Assembly: GCA_009829735.1 (NCBI GenBank)
Contig: CM020620.1
Coordinates: 17,628,354-17,692,353 of the forward strand
Source: Pyropia yezoensis
Lineage: Eukaryota > Rhodophyta > Bangiophyceae > Bangiales > Bangiaceae
Length of the DNA stretch: 64,000 bases
Reading direction: 5' to 3'
Below, piece by piece: positions 44,903-55,976 of the stretch (the first letter of the stretch is position 1; each line of letters begins with the position of its first letter). The notes beneath the pieces are model-generated. The model had not been told where the DNA came from, searched no databases, and saw nothing but the letters and a program-made list of their open reading frames with translations. Both the position numbers and the translations under genes were made by a program.

Positions 44903-46132
44903 GTGGCTACCCAAGAGACGGGGAACGTTCAAGATGACGGATCGGCGTCGACGCCGACCCCGGAGGTGACTACGGGAACCGGGATCGGGAACCCGATCGA
45001 CAGCATTGAGACGCCAATGCTTTCCGGTGCCGGATCGACGTTTGGCACGGCTCGGACGGCAGGAGGCGGGGGTCCGCCTCAACTGTCATCGACCGACCTC
45101 ACTCCGCCGCCACCTTCACCAGGGGATTCCCTGATGGCATCATTGGCCCGCATCGAGGCCCGGTTTTCCGGACTCGACGCTCGTCAAGAGCGAACGGAGG
45201 ACGCAATGGCAGTGTTGATGTCAACACGCCACACGACGGGACCCCGTCGTGTTCCTCCCGCACCGGTACGGTTCGAACCGGCCGGACTACTTTCGGAGTC
45301 CACCGGGGTTGACCCCGGCGCAGCAACTCCCCGACAGCCCCCGGACACAATTGGGTATGGATCCGACTCGTCGGCAGAGTTGGAACGGAGTCACACGGAG
45401 CGATACGCTCGGAGCACCCGAAGCGGACTCCGCGGACACGACCCGGCGGATACTTACGCCGGTGGAGAGTCTGTCATTGGGGGAGGGGGTACCCTCTCAC
45501 AGTACCCCCACGACGAAGGAGGCCAGGCAACTCGGGTTCCCGAGGTGCCGACGCCCGAAGTACCATCTTCAGTGGTGGAAGCCATGACCGCGCAGGTAAC
45601 TGCGAGCCTACTGAAGCGGATGGAGTCCGATGAGTTTACTCATCAACTGGCTAAGCGACTGGATATCCAGGACACTGACACGGAGATCGTCAACGAGGTC
45701 TTCCGGTCGGTTCTTACTCCGGAACGTTGTCGTTTGGAGGACCGATCTACCACCGTATCGGAATCGATGCGTAATACGTCGCACCGAGCGATTCGCTCTA
45801 TGCAGACCCTTATGAAGGGAGTCCCTATGTTCGGGGGCCCCAACGGACGCCCGTTGGCCGTCATCGGCTTCTTGACCAGCTTCAAGGCAGCCGCGGACAA
45901 GGCGCTCGTCAACGAGGGGCTGGCCCTGGAGATACTTCCGTTCTATGTTGATGAACGGGTGCGAGGCATTCTTCGCCAGGCATCCCCGATGCCGGGAAGG
46001 AGGGTCGCGGCCACCCCCATGGATTACCGTGGGATTCTCAAGGAGCTGCTGAGCAGTTACCTCAGGGAGGGCAAGTGCGAGGACCACTACCGGGCCCTGC
46101 GCACTGCCACCGCCCAGAGCTGGGAGGATTAG
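44903..46132 (+). pseudogene. gag: A gag1 (N-terminal gag), start codon lost
   Basis: Open frame of about 410 codons ending at TAG 46130-46132. The A' copy starts with ATG (55388); A reads GTG at the equivalent codon 44903, so the next in-frame ATG is internal (45134). The first ~200 residues are Thr/Pro/Gly-rich. Residues ~220-410 are the N-terminal capsid half (FTHQLAKRLDIQDTDTEIVN, MQTLMKGVPMFGGPNGRP, IGFLTSFKAAADKALVNEGL). The TAG falls between QSWED and the MFGRRIQELDYEL helix, inside what is one continuous capsid region in the B gag. The same TAG is present in A'. Confidence 0.8.
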
Positions 46133-46135
46133 GAG

Positions 46136-47086
46136 ATGTTTGGACGCCGGATCCAAGAGCTCGACTACGAGCTGGGGAAGCTCCTCGGTGAAGGGGAACT
46201 ACGGGCCATCCTGTTCGCAGGAGTACCCAACTACGTACGGATATCCGCACGGGGAGCCAATACGGCGCGGACGAACTTCAGTCGACTGATGCATCTGTGC
46301 AAGTCCCTAGGGGACGCCTACCGGGTTCTACACCCGGAATGTGCCTTGGCCCCGAAGCCCAAGGGTGAGGGAGGCAAGCCCAGTCTTACCCCGGTACCGA
46401 GGCAAGAGAAGGTGGAACGTAAGGCCGCACCAGTACTGGTGGCGACCGAACATCCCCCTACCGGTGAGGATGAACCTCTAGTTGACCAACAGGGCCACCT
46501 GTTGCTACCGGCGACGCCGGTGATTGATGAGCATGGTACGGTAGCGTACATCGCCCCGGCTGGGACCCAGTTCCAGGTCAACGAGGGAGCGGGTCGGCGC
46601 GTCCCGTATGTGCGGACGACGGGGTATGCCCCGGTTACGGATAACCCCCACCAGCCCCTGCCCACGTGGGCGGTGCGCACGGAGGCACCCCCGCAGATTG
46701 CGGGCCGACCCAACTGGTTGGGGGAGTCCATGTTCCGGTTGACCCAAGGACCCAAGGCCTACCAGGGAGCAGGCACACTGGCGCCTGAGGGAGGCAACCG
46801 CAGCTACGGGGCTACCCCGATGCGAACTCTAGGGGGGACCGGCACGTCCGGATGTATGTTGTGTGGGGATCCCCAAAACTGGGTGTCTTCCTGCCCACTC
46901 ATCCCCGAGGAGTCTCGGCGGGCAGCGGCGCAACGCAAGGCATCCACCGGGGGGTATCCCGCCAGAGCACCCGGACCCGCACCGGGTAGGCAGCCAGCTC
47001 CAGGTGGAGTACTGGCCGTCGAGGAGGCACCTCCTCAGCCGGATGTCCCGGCGGACAGCACCCTACCAAGGGCGGGAAACGAGTAA
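46136..47086 (+). CDS. gag: A gag2 (C-terminal capsid half and zinc knuckle)
   Basis: Intact 316-residue frame whose ATG follows the gag1 stop by three bases (TAG-GAG-ATG) and is in frame with gag1. Starts with the second capsid helix bundle (FGRRIQELDYELGKLL, RAILFAGVPNYVRI), then a Pro-rich linker and a knuckle-like CMLCGDPQNWVSSC in which the usual His is Asn. Stop TAA 47084-47086 is followed after 8 bases by the pol ATG. It could be made by readthrough of UAG or by reinitiation. Confidence 0.8.
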   Translation: MFGRRIQELDYELGKLLGEGELRAILFAGVPNYVRISARGANTARTNFSRLMHLCKSLGDAYRVLHPECALAPKPKGEGGKPSLTPVPRQEKVERKAAPVLVATEHPPTGEDEPLVDQQGHLLLPATPVIDEHGTVAYIAPAGTQFQVNEGAGRRVPYVRTTGYAPVTDNPHQPLPTWAVRTEAPPQIAGRPNWLGESMFRLTQGPKAYQGAGTLAPEGGNRSYGATPMRTLGGTGTSGCMLCGDPQNWVSSCPLIPEESRRAAAQRKASTGGYPARAPGPAPGRQPAPGGVLAVEEAPPQPDVPADSTLPRAGNE

Positions 47087-47094
47087 GAGGAAGG

Positions 47095-50000
47095 ATGACC
47101 GGGGGGCGCTGGGGTTACCTAAGCAAGCCTCCCCGGAGTACCGCGGGGAAAGCTCCACGGAGAGCGCGGTTGAGCCGACGCCGCATCAACCCCCGGGTAC
47201 ACCTTCCGGCCGCGACGACACGGCGTCAGGGGATTGATGACCAACATCCAAGGTTGGGAGGAGAGGACGGGAAGCCCCGTCACATGGAACCAGACAAGGG
47301 CCCTGTTCAGGATGCCCGAGCTACACCGGATATCGGTGTAGGCCACGTACTGCTCACCTTGGAGAACTTCAAGGTATCAGCTACACTGGGGGTTGACCCC
47401 CAGTCGACACGATCGTACTACCCTGTACTGGATACAGGGGCTGGACCCAACTTGATCCGGAAGGATACCCTCCCGGACAAGTGGCTTCCGCGAGTCAGAG
47501 TGACTCGGGGACCCACCATCAAGGACGCGAATGGTCGCCTCATTCGCACGACCGCAGCGATGTCGCTGCAGGTTACCATCGGGGAACTCACCACGGAAAT
47601 CGACTTCCTGGTGTGTGAGACCCTATCGGTGCCCTGCATATTGGGATGCACCTTCATCAACGTTTACGTTGATGCAATCCGGCCGGGCCGGAGGACCGTC
47701 GAGCTACAAGAGGCCGACGGGACGAAGCGAGGACATACGGCTATCGTCAGGGACCTGACGCTACAAGGGAGCCACGTTAACGTGGCTGAGGTGTACGCAA
47801 GCGTCAAGCCGAAGACACTTCGGTTGGCCAAGCGAACTCGCTTTGAGCCGTTGTCGGAGACAGTCCTCCCGGTTAACTGCGACCTCGCAGGCATCTGCAG
47901 AGTCCGGTCCAACCTGCGGACGTACAAGCGCCATGGGTTGACCATGGCCAACGGTCTCATAGACCTCCCAGCAGGAGGGTCGTCCCTCCTAGTGATGGCG
48001 AACTATCGCCGTAAGGCAGTCACCCTCCCGAAGGGAACTATCCTCGGGATTGCCGAGCTCTACGAAGGAGATATCCTTACCCCTGACAAGGAAGGTCAAG
48101 TGGAACCACTTGAGGTGCTGGCGGCCGCCGAGACCACCGAGCGACAGCAACCCGATGACGGGAAGCCTAGCCCATCGGCGGCTCCGGCGGACATGCCGCC
48201 AAAGGACCAAGAAGCCTTGAAGGTACTGGCCGAGGCTGACCTCGACCACCTTACCCCTTCGGTAGCCGAAGGGGTACGACGAATGCTAAGAAAGCATGAC
48301 GTCATGTGGACAGGCGGGGCCTTGGGTACTATTGGGGCAACCCAACATCGTATTGACCTGGTACCAGGCGCACGCCCCGCCCGGTCACAACCGCACCGAG
48401 CGGGACGTATGCAACGAAAGATCGTTGATGGAGAAGTGAAGAGGATGAGTGAAGCTAAGGTGATCCGACCTTCGATGTCGGAGTGGGGCGCCCCAGTCGT
48501 TATCGTACCGAAGAAGGATCAAACCCCTCGGTTTTGCATCGATTATCGACGCCTCAACTTGGTTACCAAGAAAGACTCATACCCTTTACCAAGGATGGAT
48601 GAATGCATCGACTCCCTGGGGGAAGCTACGGTGTTTACCACCATCCACTGCAATGCCGGATACTGGCAGATCCCGGTGGCGGACGAGGATATCCCCAAGA
48701 CGGCGTTCGTCTGTCACAGTGAAGTGTACGAGTTCCTAAGGATGCCCTTCGGATTGTCCAACGCCCCCGCTACATGCCAGCGGGCTATCGACTTTATACT
48801 GTCGGGGGTGAAGTGGCGTAACTGCCTAGTGTACCTCGATGACGTCATCGTCTTCTCGCGTAACATGGATGACCATGTGCAACATGTTGACGAGGTACTC
48901 ACCCTCTCGCGTAACGCCGGGGTAACCCTGCGTCTGAAGAAGTGCGCCTTCTTCCAACAGACGGTCGAGTATCTGGGCCACCAGATAACCCCTGGTAAAC
49001 TAGGGGTACTCGAAGCCAATACCCGGGCACTCCGGGATGCCCGGTTCCCTACCACCCAGACGCAGCTCAAAAGCATCCTGGGAATGTGCAACGTATACCG
49101 ACGGTTCGTCAAGGACTTTGCTCGGATAAGCTAAACCGTTGACGGTTCTTACGAGCAGTACCTTACCCAAGGTACTCCAACCCCCTTCGCCTTGCGAAGA
49201 GGAGGCATTCGAGTCGCTGAAGCGAGCCCTACTGTCCCCACCCGTCCTTGCGTTACCGCATAGACGGGGGACCTTCGTCATCGATGTCGATGCGTGCGAT
49301 ACACAAGTGGGATGCACCCTGTTACAGAAAGAGACGTTGATCGGTTCCGATAACGTTATCTCGGACCTACGTCCGGTAGGGTACTTCAGCCGGACACTCA
49401 ACCCGGCTGAGCGTAACTATAGTGCCACCGAGCGTGAGTGCCACGGGGTTATATGGGCAGTGCAACTGCTCCGTCCATACCTGGAGGGCTCCAGGTTCAT
49501 CGTGAGGTCCGACCACGAACCCCTACGATGGCTCCTCAACCTTGGTGACAAGGATTCCGATAGCCATGGGAGGCTAGCCCGATGGAGGCTGAAGATGGCC
49601 GAGCACGACTACCGTACCGTGTATAAGGCTGGGTCAACCCACCATCTCGGAGACGCGTTGTCTCGCCTCGACACCCCGAGCGGGGATACGCGCCCGGTGG
49701 ACGAGGACATCCCAGTGGTACCGGTGTGCATGGTGGGTAATGCTACCCAGGGTATGGTTGACCATACCATGGCACACCTTGCGTGCCCATTGACCCTCGC
49801 GGACTTCCGCGAGGCCCAGGCCGATGACGATGACTGTAAACGCCATCGTGCTGACCTCCTGGCCGGTACGGCCGGCATCTTCTCCGAGAACGAAGACGGA
49901 CTCATATACCGGCGGGCACCCGCCGGTGGACGACATCAAGTCGTGGTTCCCGTGTCCTTACGGCAAGCCGTCATGGAACGAGAACACGAGAACCCCACAG

Positions 50001-51262
50001 CCGGACACCCGGGGGGTTCACGAATGTTCGCAGCGATGCGAAGGTTCTTCTACTGGCCAGCAATGGCCGTCGACGTGGTCGACCACGTAAGGGGATGCCA
50101 CCCCTGTGCAGGTAACCGCATGAGTCTACATAGGCAGGCGTCTGCCATGAAGCTCTTCCCACCCGATGGGCCCAACGAGCAAGTCGCTATCGACATACTC
50201 GGGCCACTTCCGGTAACGGAAGAAGGGAACAGGTACATCCTGGTCATGTCTGACCGCTTCACTAAGCTGTCACGAGCGGCAGCCATCCCGAATGATACGG
50301 CATACACGATTATGAACGCAGTGGTTGACCACTGGATCAGTGCTTACGGAGTGATGAAGCAACTCCTCTCCGATAACGGAGCAAGCCTTACGTCAGCATT
50401 CTGCACTAAGGTCCTGGGCATGTTCGGTATCGAACCCCGTCGGGCATCCGACTGCCACCCGCAGTCCAACGGGCAGGTGGAGCCGTTCAACCGCACCATC
50501 TTCAAAATGCTACAGTGCTACGTGGCCGAGCACACGAACACTTGGGACAGGCTTCTGTCCGTACTCACCCTGGCATACAATGCCAGGCCACATCGGAGCA
50601 CAAACATCGCTCCGCTGGAGTGGGTCATGCCACTAGGCGTCGGTAACCCGACGCTGCCGCCAGGCAGGTGCACTCGGTATGATACACCGAAAGGCCGCCC
50701 GGCCGAACGTATACACCTAGCTTGGTTGGCCAAGCTATCGTGGATGATTCCTAAGCTCAAGGGTGCCCTTGACAGAACACAACTTCGATACAAGAAAAAC
50801 TTCGACGCCCGACTACGGGTGCGCAACGCTACCCTGATGACAGGTGACTGGGTCTACATCAGACACCAGAAGTTCCGGGGGAACAAGCTCATGCAACTGG
50901 TCAAGGGACCATACCAGATTCTCCACAGAGATGACCACTCTGTTATCTTACACTCCGATACGGAGATCCAACGCATTAGTGTGAATGATGTCACACCTGC
51001 TCCGAAGCCGGAACAGCCTCAGCCGGTACCGGCTGGGTTGCTACATGAAGCTCTTACAACCCACCGGTCAGATGACCCGGTAGGACCGGATGGTATTCCA
51101 TACCAAGTAGAGAGCGTGGTCGGACACACCGACCCGGACCTACCAGGACCCTGGTATGTCAAGGTTATGTGGGTCGGATACGACTCACCCACCTGGGAAC
51201 AGGCGGCGAATATACCCCGCCAACTCCTCATGCCTTACATGAGGCGACGACGCCTACTGTAA
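47095..51262 (+). pseudogene. pol: A pol: protease, RT, RNase H, integrase, chromodomain, one frameshift
   Basis: ATG 47095 opens a 679-codon frame ending at TAA 49132-49134. The rest continues from 49139 to 51262 in another frame; comparison with A' shows one extra base near 49126, between RT and RNase H. Protease DTGAGPNLI (residue ~113) is intact. RT motif A reads TIHCNAGYWQIP: the catalytic Asp is His (codon 48646-48648). YLDD is present near 48835. RNase H (DVDACDTQVG, TEREC, SDHEPLRWLL), integrase zinc motif and D, D, E sites (AIDILGPLP, LSDNGASL, NGQVEPFN) follow, then the chromodomain (VKVMWVGYDSPTWEQAANIP). Confidence 0.9.
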
Positions 51263-51309
51263 CAACCCAACCGACACCGACTTCGGCTGTTGGGGGGTGA
51301 GGCTTATAC

Positions 51310-51435
51310 CTACTAAGTAGAGTGTGACATGGTTACGGCAGACTTAGGCTTCTAAGTGGAATCAGACTTAGGTTTCTAAGTCGATCCAAGCTTAGGCAAC
51401 TAAGTAGAGTCAAGCTTAGATAACTAAGTAAAACC
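51310..51435. repeat. Palindromic CTTAG/CTAAG array between pol and antisense ORF (A)
   Basis: Four ~25-bp units (51341-51435), each a small palindrome: cttaggcttctaag, cttaggtttctaag, cttaggcaactaag, cttagataactaag. It sits in the ~480-bp gap between the convergent stop codons of pol and the antisense ORF. Confidence 0.75.
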
Positions 51436-51740
51436 TGAACCTTAATAAGTTAACTTAAAGGTAAAGGCTAACTTCGATAATATCGAAGTAACTAGGGGGC
51501 TTACACGGGAGGATGACCTCCCCAAGCCAAGACACAAAGTGAGGGAGGATGACCTCCCCAAGCATGAACCAACCGGAAGAAGTTGGATGGGAGGCAAGGC
51601 ACCACTGAGCCAGAAGGGCTACTCCCCAGGGCAGCAAACAGAGGCAAGCAATGCCCCCAGAGGGGATGAGTTTATACTCACTACTACCCGGCCACCATTA
51701 GGGTTACCGGGGTCCTCTCCCTCACAAACAATAGCCCTCC

Positions 51741-54109
51741 TCAGTGGGTAGACCCACTGCCCGAGGGAGGCCACTCACGCGTAAGCGCGTATACCTCCGT
51801 GCTCCACCGGTCGGCAATCTCACGACGGTCAATCACCCGAGTTACCTCGGTACATAGCTGGACGAGGGTGCTGCGGCCAGCCTCCACGTCCTGCAGAGCT
51901 GTCTGGAGGCGGTCAAGCACGCCACCGAAGCAACGCGCTGACCCAACCCGCGCAGCACCTGGGGGGATATCCCCCCAGCTAACAGAGAGACCCTCCCGCA
52001 TTGCACGGGCAACAAGGGCGTCAACGCCCTCATACCAGAGACGGGGACCCCCGTCATGTTGGACAGGGGCGGGAGGTGACACTGGCGCAGCCAGAGGAAC
52101 CACAGGAGCCGACACGGCTACCACCGGAGCCGGTGGCACCTGATACGAGGCCCGGTAGGACCCTACTGAAGGGGCCCCACCGTAAACCCGGCGGGGCTCG
52201 GCCCGACGACGGGACACCTCACGCTCCCCACCCGCAGAGCCCCACTCTCGGGGACGACGGCCAACCGCCGCCGGTATCGGGTTACCGAACCACGGGGCAA
52301 GGACCTGAAGAGGGTCATGGATAACCATGGGAATCCCCGGGTCAGCAACAGCCTCGGTGGACGCCCACCCATGGCAATTGGGCTCACCCGGCTGAGTACG
52401 CCGGATACGCAACGAGTGACGAGGCAAGGGGAAAGCCCCAGCCTGCGGGTCCCGGTACGGGGGAAGGGCCAACACCCCAGCCCAGTTCACGGCATCGTGA
52501 ACAGCCAGCAGAGCCTCGAACTCCCGGGCCAACCCTGTCTTGGCGGCTATCATGTCCACGCCCAACTGCGCGATGTGCCGACGGACACCCGTCGGAAGAT
52601 GAAACAGGCGCCCCTGCCGGCGGACGGACAGCAAGAAGGAGGAAGCCTGCCCAAGGGTAACCTCAAGGGTGAAGGTACCCTGCAACGGGTGGACCGGCCG
52701 GGAGGCCAACACACTCCCGAAGTATCGGAGACAGGAGCCCGTGTCAAACCGGAAAGCAGGGGCGGGTTCCCACCCCTCCTGCCATAGCGGCAAGCGCACG
52801 GGAGTGTATACCGGCGCACGACCGTTGCCGGTCTGCAACGCACACGTTATATCCGTGCGAAACGCATCCGCCATGACACCATGGTTACGTCGCCAGCTCG
52901 ACGCCGACTTCAACCCTGCCATAGGAGGGTAGGGAGCCGTCAACGACAGATACGTAAATACCCCCGGGTAATAGTCAAAGTCGGGATACCGACCGGTACT
53001 GCCCACCGTCTCCCCAAACGCAACCGGCTCCGCCGCCGCCGCAATCCCCCGAGCACTAGCCGGGTAGTCAACCTCCCGCGGCAACGCGGGGGCAATCAGG
53101 TCGCATACCCCGAAGGCGGGGTCGAGGTAGACCACACTCCGTCCCACCCGAGTGCGCCAGAGCTGCGCATGCCGGTCGTCCGGCTGACTCAGGATCCAAT
53201 GGTGTTCCACTCGCACCGCGTTCGGCTGGTTGACCAGCCGCACCAACTCCCGCTCCCAACTCGGGTCCACCTTGATGCGCCGGGAGGACTCTCCACGGGG
53301 ATGCGGCAGGTGGAAGTCCACCCGCATCCGCCCATCGAGCTCCATTGACTCTTGCACAGTAAGGCCTTGAACCCGAGCCACCAAGTCGGTCATCGACATG
53401 GCGGGTTGACCCGCCGCCACGGCGACGCCGCCACCCAACGGGGCAACCCGGGCAGGATCAGGAAGAATCGGGGGCGCCGGGGGGGGCCCCACCGGCAGAT
53501 GAGCAGGCGCCGGAGGTGCACGGGGCCGAGGAGGAAGAAGAAGGGCGGGCACCCGCCCGGAGAAACTACCGGAGTCCACTGCCATCGGTGTCGACCCACC
53601 TTGACCACCAGACGCCCGCGGCACCGCGGGCAGAGCAACGCCGCCACCCGAGCTCGACGTGGGCACCTCGGGGGCAGCAGGGGTAGACCCGTCTCCCGCA
53701 GCCGCGGATGAACCACCTGGGCGGGCACCCAAGCCGTCTTGACCCACCGTCCCGGTCGGGGTGCCACCATAACCGCCCGACACGCCGGCGACGCCGTCTT
53801 GAGGTTGAACGGCGCCGGCACCGGCGACAGGAGCCATCCGGGCCGCCGGAGGAGTAGGGGTAGACGCAGCAGCTACCCGCGGTTGCCCGCCACCCGACGG
53901 AGCCGTCGTGCCGCTGCACACGGACGACATACGCCCGGAGCACCGTCCGGAGCCACACGAACGGTCACCCGGTCGTCCTCGTCCTCGGACGAGCTCGCTA
54001 GGAAGCACTCTGCGGCGGTAGCGGAGACGGGAACGTCATCCACCATCACCTCTTCCCCCTCCTCAGGCAGGAGGTCGTCCTCACCCCCGGGTACCTGGGG
54101 GTCCGACAT
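51741..54109 (-). pseudogene. Antisense ORF of A, one frameshift
   Basis: Minus strand, ATG 54109 (same start context as in A') to TGA at 51741. One base is missing near 53941, so the first ~56 codons (acidic MSDPQVPGGEDD...) are in a different frame from the remaining ~730, which are fully open to the end. Total length 2369 against 2370 in A', i.e. no other indels. Domains are as in the A' copy; residue 621, nonsense in A', is a normal Arg codon here. A TATA-like GTTATAAGCGCGG lies ~110 bp upstream (near 54210-54225). The purine tract and 3' LTR follow ~470 bp further upstream of the TATA-like box. Confidence 0.8.
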
Positions 54110-54687
54110 GGTGCAACTGGGATAGCAGGGGCGCCCCGTGCAGAAAAGCCGAGGCCGGCTCGACCCGGTACAGAGAACGCTCGCACGGACGAGCCAGGGA
54201 AGCGCGGGCAACCGCGCTTATAACCACACAGCTGGGCACCAGCGATGAGGAAGCGCGGGACGACCCGCGCCAGCCGAGCTACGAGGGCGCTCCCGCCAGG
54301 CACCTGGGGCGGGGCCTCGCTCCCCCCACACGGAGTAATCAAGGGGGGGTCACCCCCAACCGCCCCCACGCAACGCGGGCAGCCCCCGCCCCCCACTCAA
54401 TCGTCCACACGAGAGGGGCCCCCCTACCACCAGGCACCTGGTGGCGGATCCGCTTGCACCACCCCTCGGAAAGGGGGGTCGTGAACAGAAACCCGCATCG
54501 GGAATCTAACAGTCCGGAAAACGGATCGTGTGTGTACCACACAAAGGGGGGCACCCCCCTCAGACAACCTCGAAAAGGGGTGTCTGTCGCGACAGGGCGC
54601 AAAGCCCCACCCGACTGGTAAACGGTCACGCGACCCACTTACATTCGGAAACCCGAATGCGACTCGACCCGAGGACGGGCCCAATCT

Positions 54688-54699
54688 AAGGGGGGGATA
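54688..54699 (+). other. Polypurine tract of A
   Basis: AAGGGGGGGATA directly before the 3' LTR. The A' equivalent (reverse complement) is at 25523-25534. Confidence 0.75.
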
Positions 54700-55062
54700 T
54701 GTAGCAATATGGTTGGCCGTATTGTGACCCTAATATTAGGGGGGCTACTTCTAACCCTTCACTTTGAATATGGGAGTCCGTACTGGTCACGGTATCTATA
54801 AGTTACGTATGACCAGAGGGACTTGCATCTTGGGGTGGAGGGTAGTTAGTAGTGTCTTCGAGGGTTTATAACGAGGGGGCCGGTGGCGAATCCACCGCCG
54901 GCCAAGGTAGAACAACAAACCCCTCCCATTTGGGCTCCCATCTTGGTCCCGTGGCTTGCGCTCCAAGGACAGCAACCTTGGCCTCCCGGTGACGTTGGTG
55001 CCGATCCCCCTTGGTGAGTGTTCCCTGAGAGTGGACGTGCGACGGATTCCTATTGTGCTACA
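54700..55062 (+). repeat. 3' LTR of A
   Basis: 363 bp, ending GTGCTACA, followed by the ATGGC duplication. Differs from the 5' LTR at about five positions. Confidence 0.95.
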
Positions 55063-55067
55063 ATGGC

Positions 55068-55388
55068 GTGCTGACATCAGCACCGCCATTGCGTCCTCCG
55101 CTCTTGACGGGCGTCGAGCTCGGTGAACCGGGCTTCGATGCGAGCCAATGATGCCATCAGGGAGTCTCCTGGTGAAGGTGGCGGCGGCGTGAGGTCGGCA
55201 GAGGACAGTTGCGGCGGTCCGCCGCCCCCGGCCGTCCGTGCCGTACCAAACGTCGATCCGGCACCGGAGAGCATCGGCGTCTCAATGTTGTCGATCGGGT
55301 TACCGATCCCGGTTCCCGGGTTCAGCTCCGGGGTCGGCGTCGACGCCGATCCGTCACCTTGAACGTTCCCCGTCTCTTGGGTAGACAT
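55068..55388 (-). pseudogene. gag: A' gag1, N-terminal part
   Basis: ATG 55388 (MSTQETGNVQ) reads toward the A insertion and breaks off at the ATGGC duplication. It continues at 44309 on the far side of A. It preserves the start codon that A lost. Confidence 0.85.
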
Positions 55389-55593
55389 AGTCACAATCAG
55401 TCAACCGACGTAACAATCACCACGAATACGAGAGCGAAGGGGTAGTTGGGGGAGAGTAACCGTAGATCGCAGTCAAACGCAACTACTCAAAACAATCGAA
55501 CAGATCGCAGCACCACGAGTACAAGAAAAGGACTGGATCCCTATCCGTTTGCCAGGGCCGAAGACGGCGTCACCACAAGGGTGACGGAGACCC

Positions 55594-55612
55594 GTCCCCT
55601 GCTGCTCCACCA
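55594..55612 (-). other. Primer-binding site of A'
   Basis: Plus strand gtcccctgctgctccacca, the exact complement of the A and B primer sites, one base inside the A' 5' LTR. Confidence 0.85.
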
Positions 55613-55613
55613 A

Positions 55614-55976
55614 TGTAGCACAATAGGTATCCGCTGCACGTCCACTCTCAGGGAACACTTGCCAGGGGGAATCGGCACCAACGTCACCGGGAGGCCAAGG
55701 TTGCTGTCCTTGGAGCGTAAGCCACGGGACCAAGATGGGAGCCCAAATGGGAGGGGTTTGTTGTTCTGCCTTGGCCGGCGGTGGATTCGCCACCGGCCCC
55801 CTCGTTATAAACCCTCGGAGACACTACTAACTACCCTCCACCCCAAGATGCAAGTCCCTCTGGTCATACGTAACTTATAGATACCGTGACCAGTACGGAC
55901 TCTCAAATTCAAAGCCAAGGATTAGAAGTAGCCTCCCTAATATTAGGGTCACAATACGGCCGACCATATTGCTACA
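55614..55976 (-). repeat. 5' LTR of A'
   Basis: 363 bp, same termini as the 25160 copy and about nine differences from it, followed by the GTAGG duplication. Confidence 0.95.

Larger units (their letters stand above)
44315..55062 (+). mobile_element. Element A: full-length Ty3/gypsy chromovirus, plus orientation
   Basis: 10748 bp with 363-bp LTRs (44315-44677, 54700-55062; about 5 differences) and a perfect duplication ATGGC (44310-44314, 55063-55067). It is inserted in gag1 of A', its own family member, in opposite orientation. Order: LTR, primer site, gag1, gag2, pol, palindromic repeats, antisense ORF, purine tract, LTR. It has the lowest LTR divergence of the three, so is probably the youngest insertion. 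Disabled by loss of the gag1 ATG, a frameshift in pol, an RT active-site change and a frameshift in the antisense ORF. Confidence 0.95.
25160..55976 (-). mobile_element. Element A': full-length Ty3/gypsy chromovirus, minus orientation
   Basis: Bounded by 363-bp LTRs (3' LTR 25160-25522, 5' LTR 55614-55976) and the duplication GTAGG (25155-25159, 55977-55981). Without the nested B and A its own length is about 10.68 kb, close to the 10.75 kb of A. Order in element direction: 5' LTR, primer site, gag1, gag2, pol, palindromic spacer, antisense ORF, purine tract, 3' LTR. LTRs differ at about 9 of 363 sites. It is disabled by nonsense changes in gag1 (43515-43517) and pol (29500-29502), loss of the pol ATG (ACG near 42471), a gag2 frameshift, a protease active-site change, and the B and A insertions. 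Confidence 0.95.
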
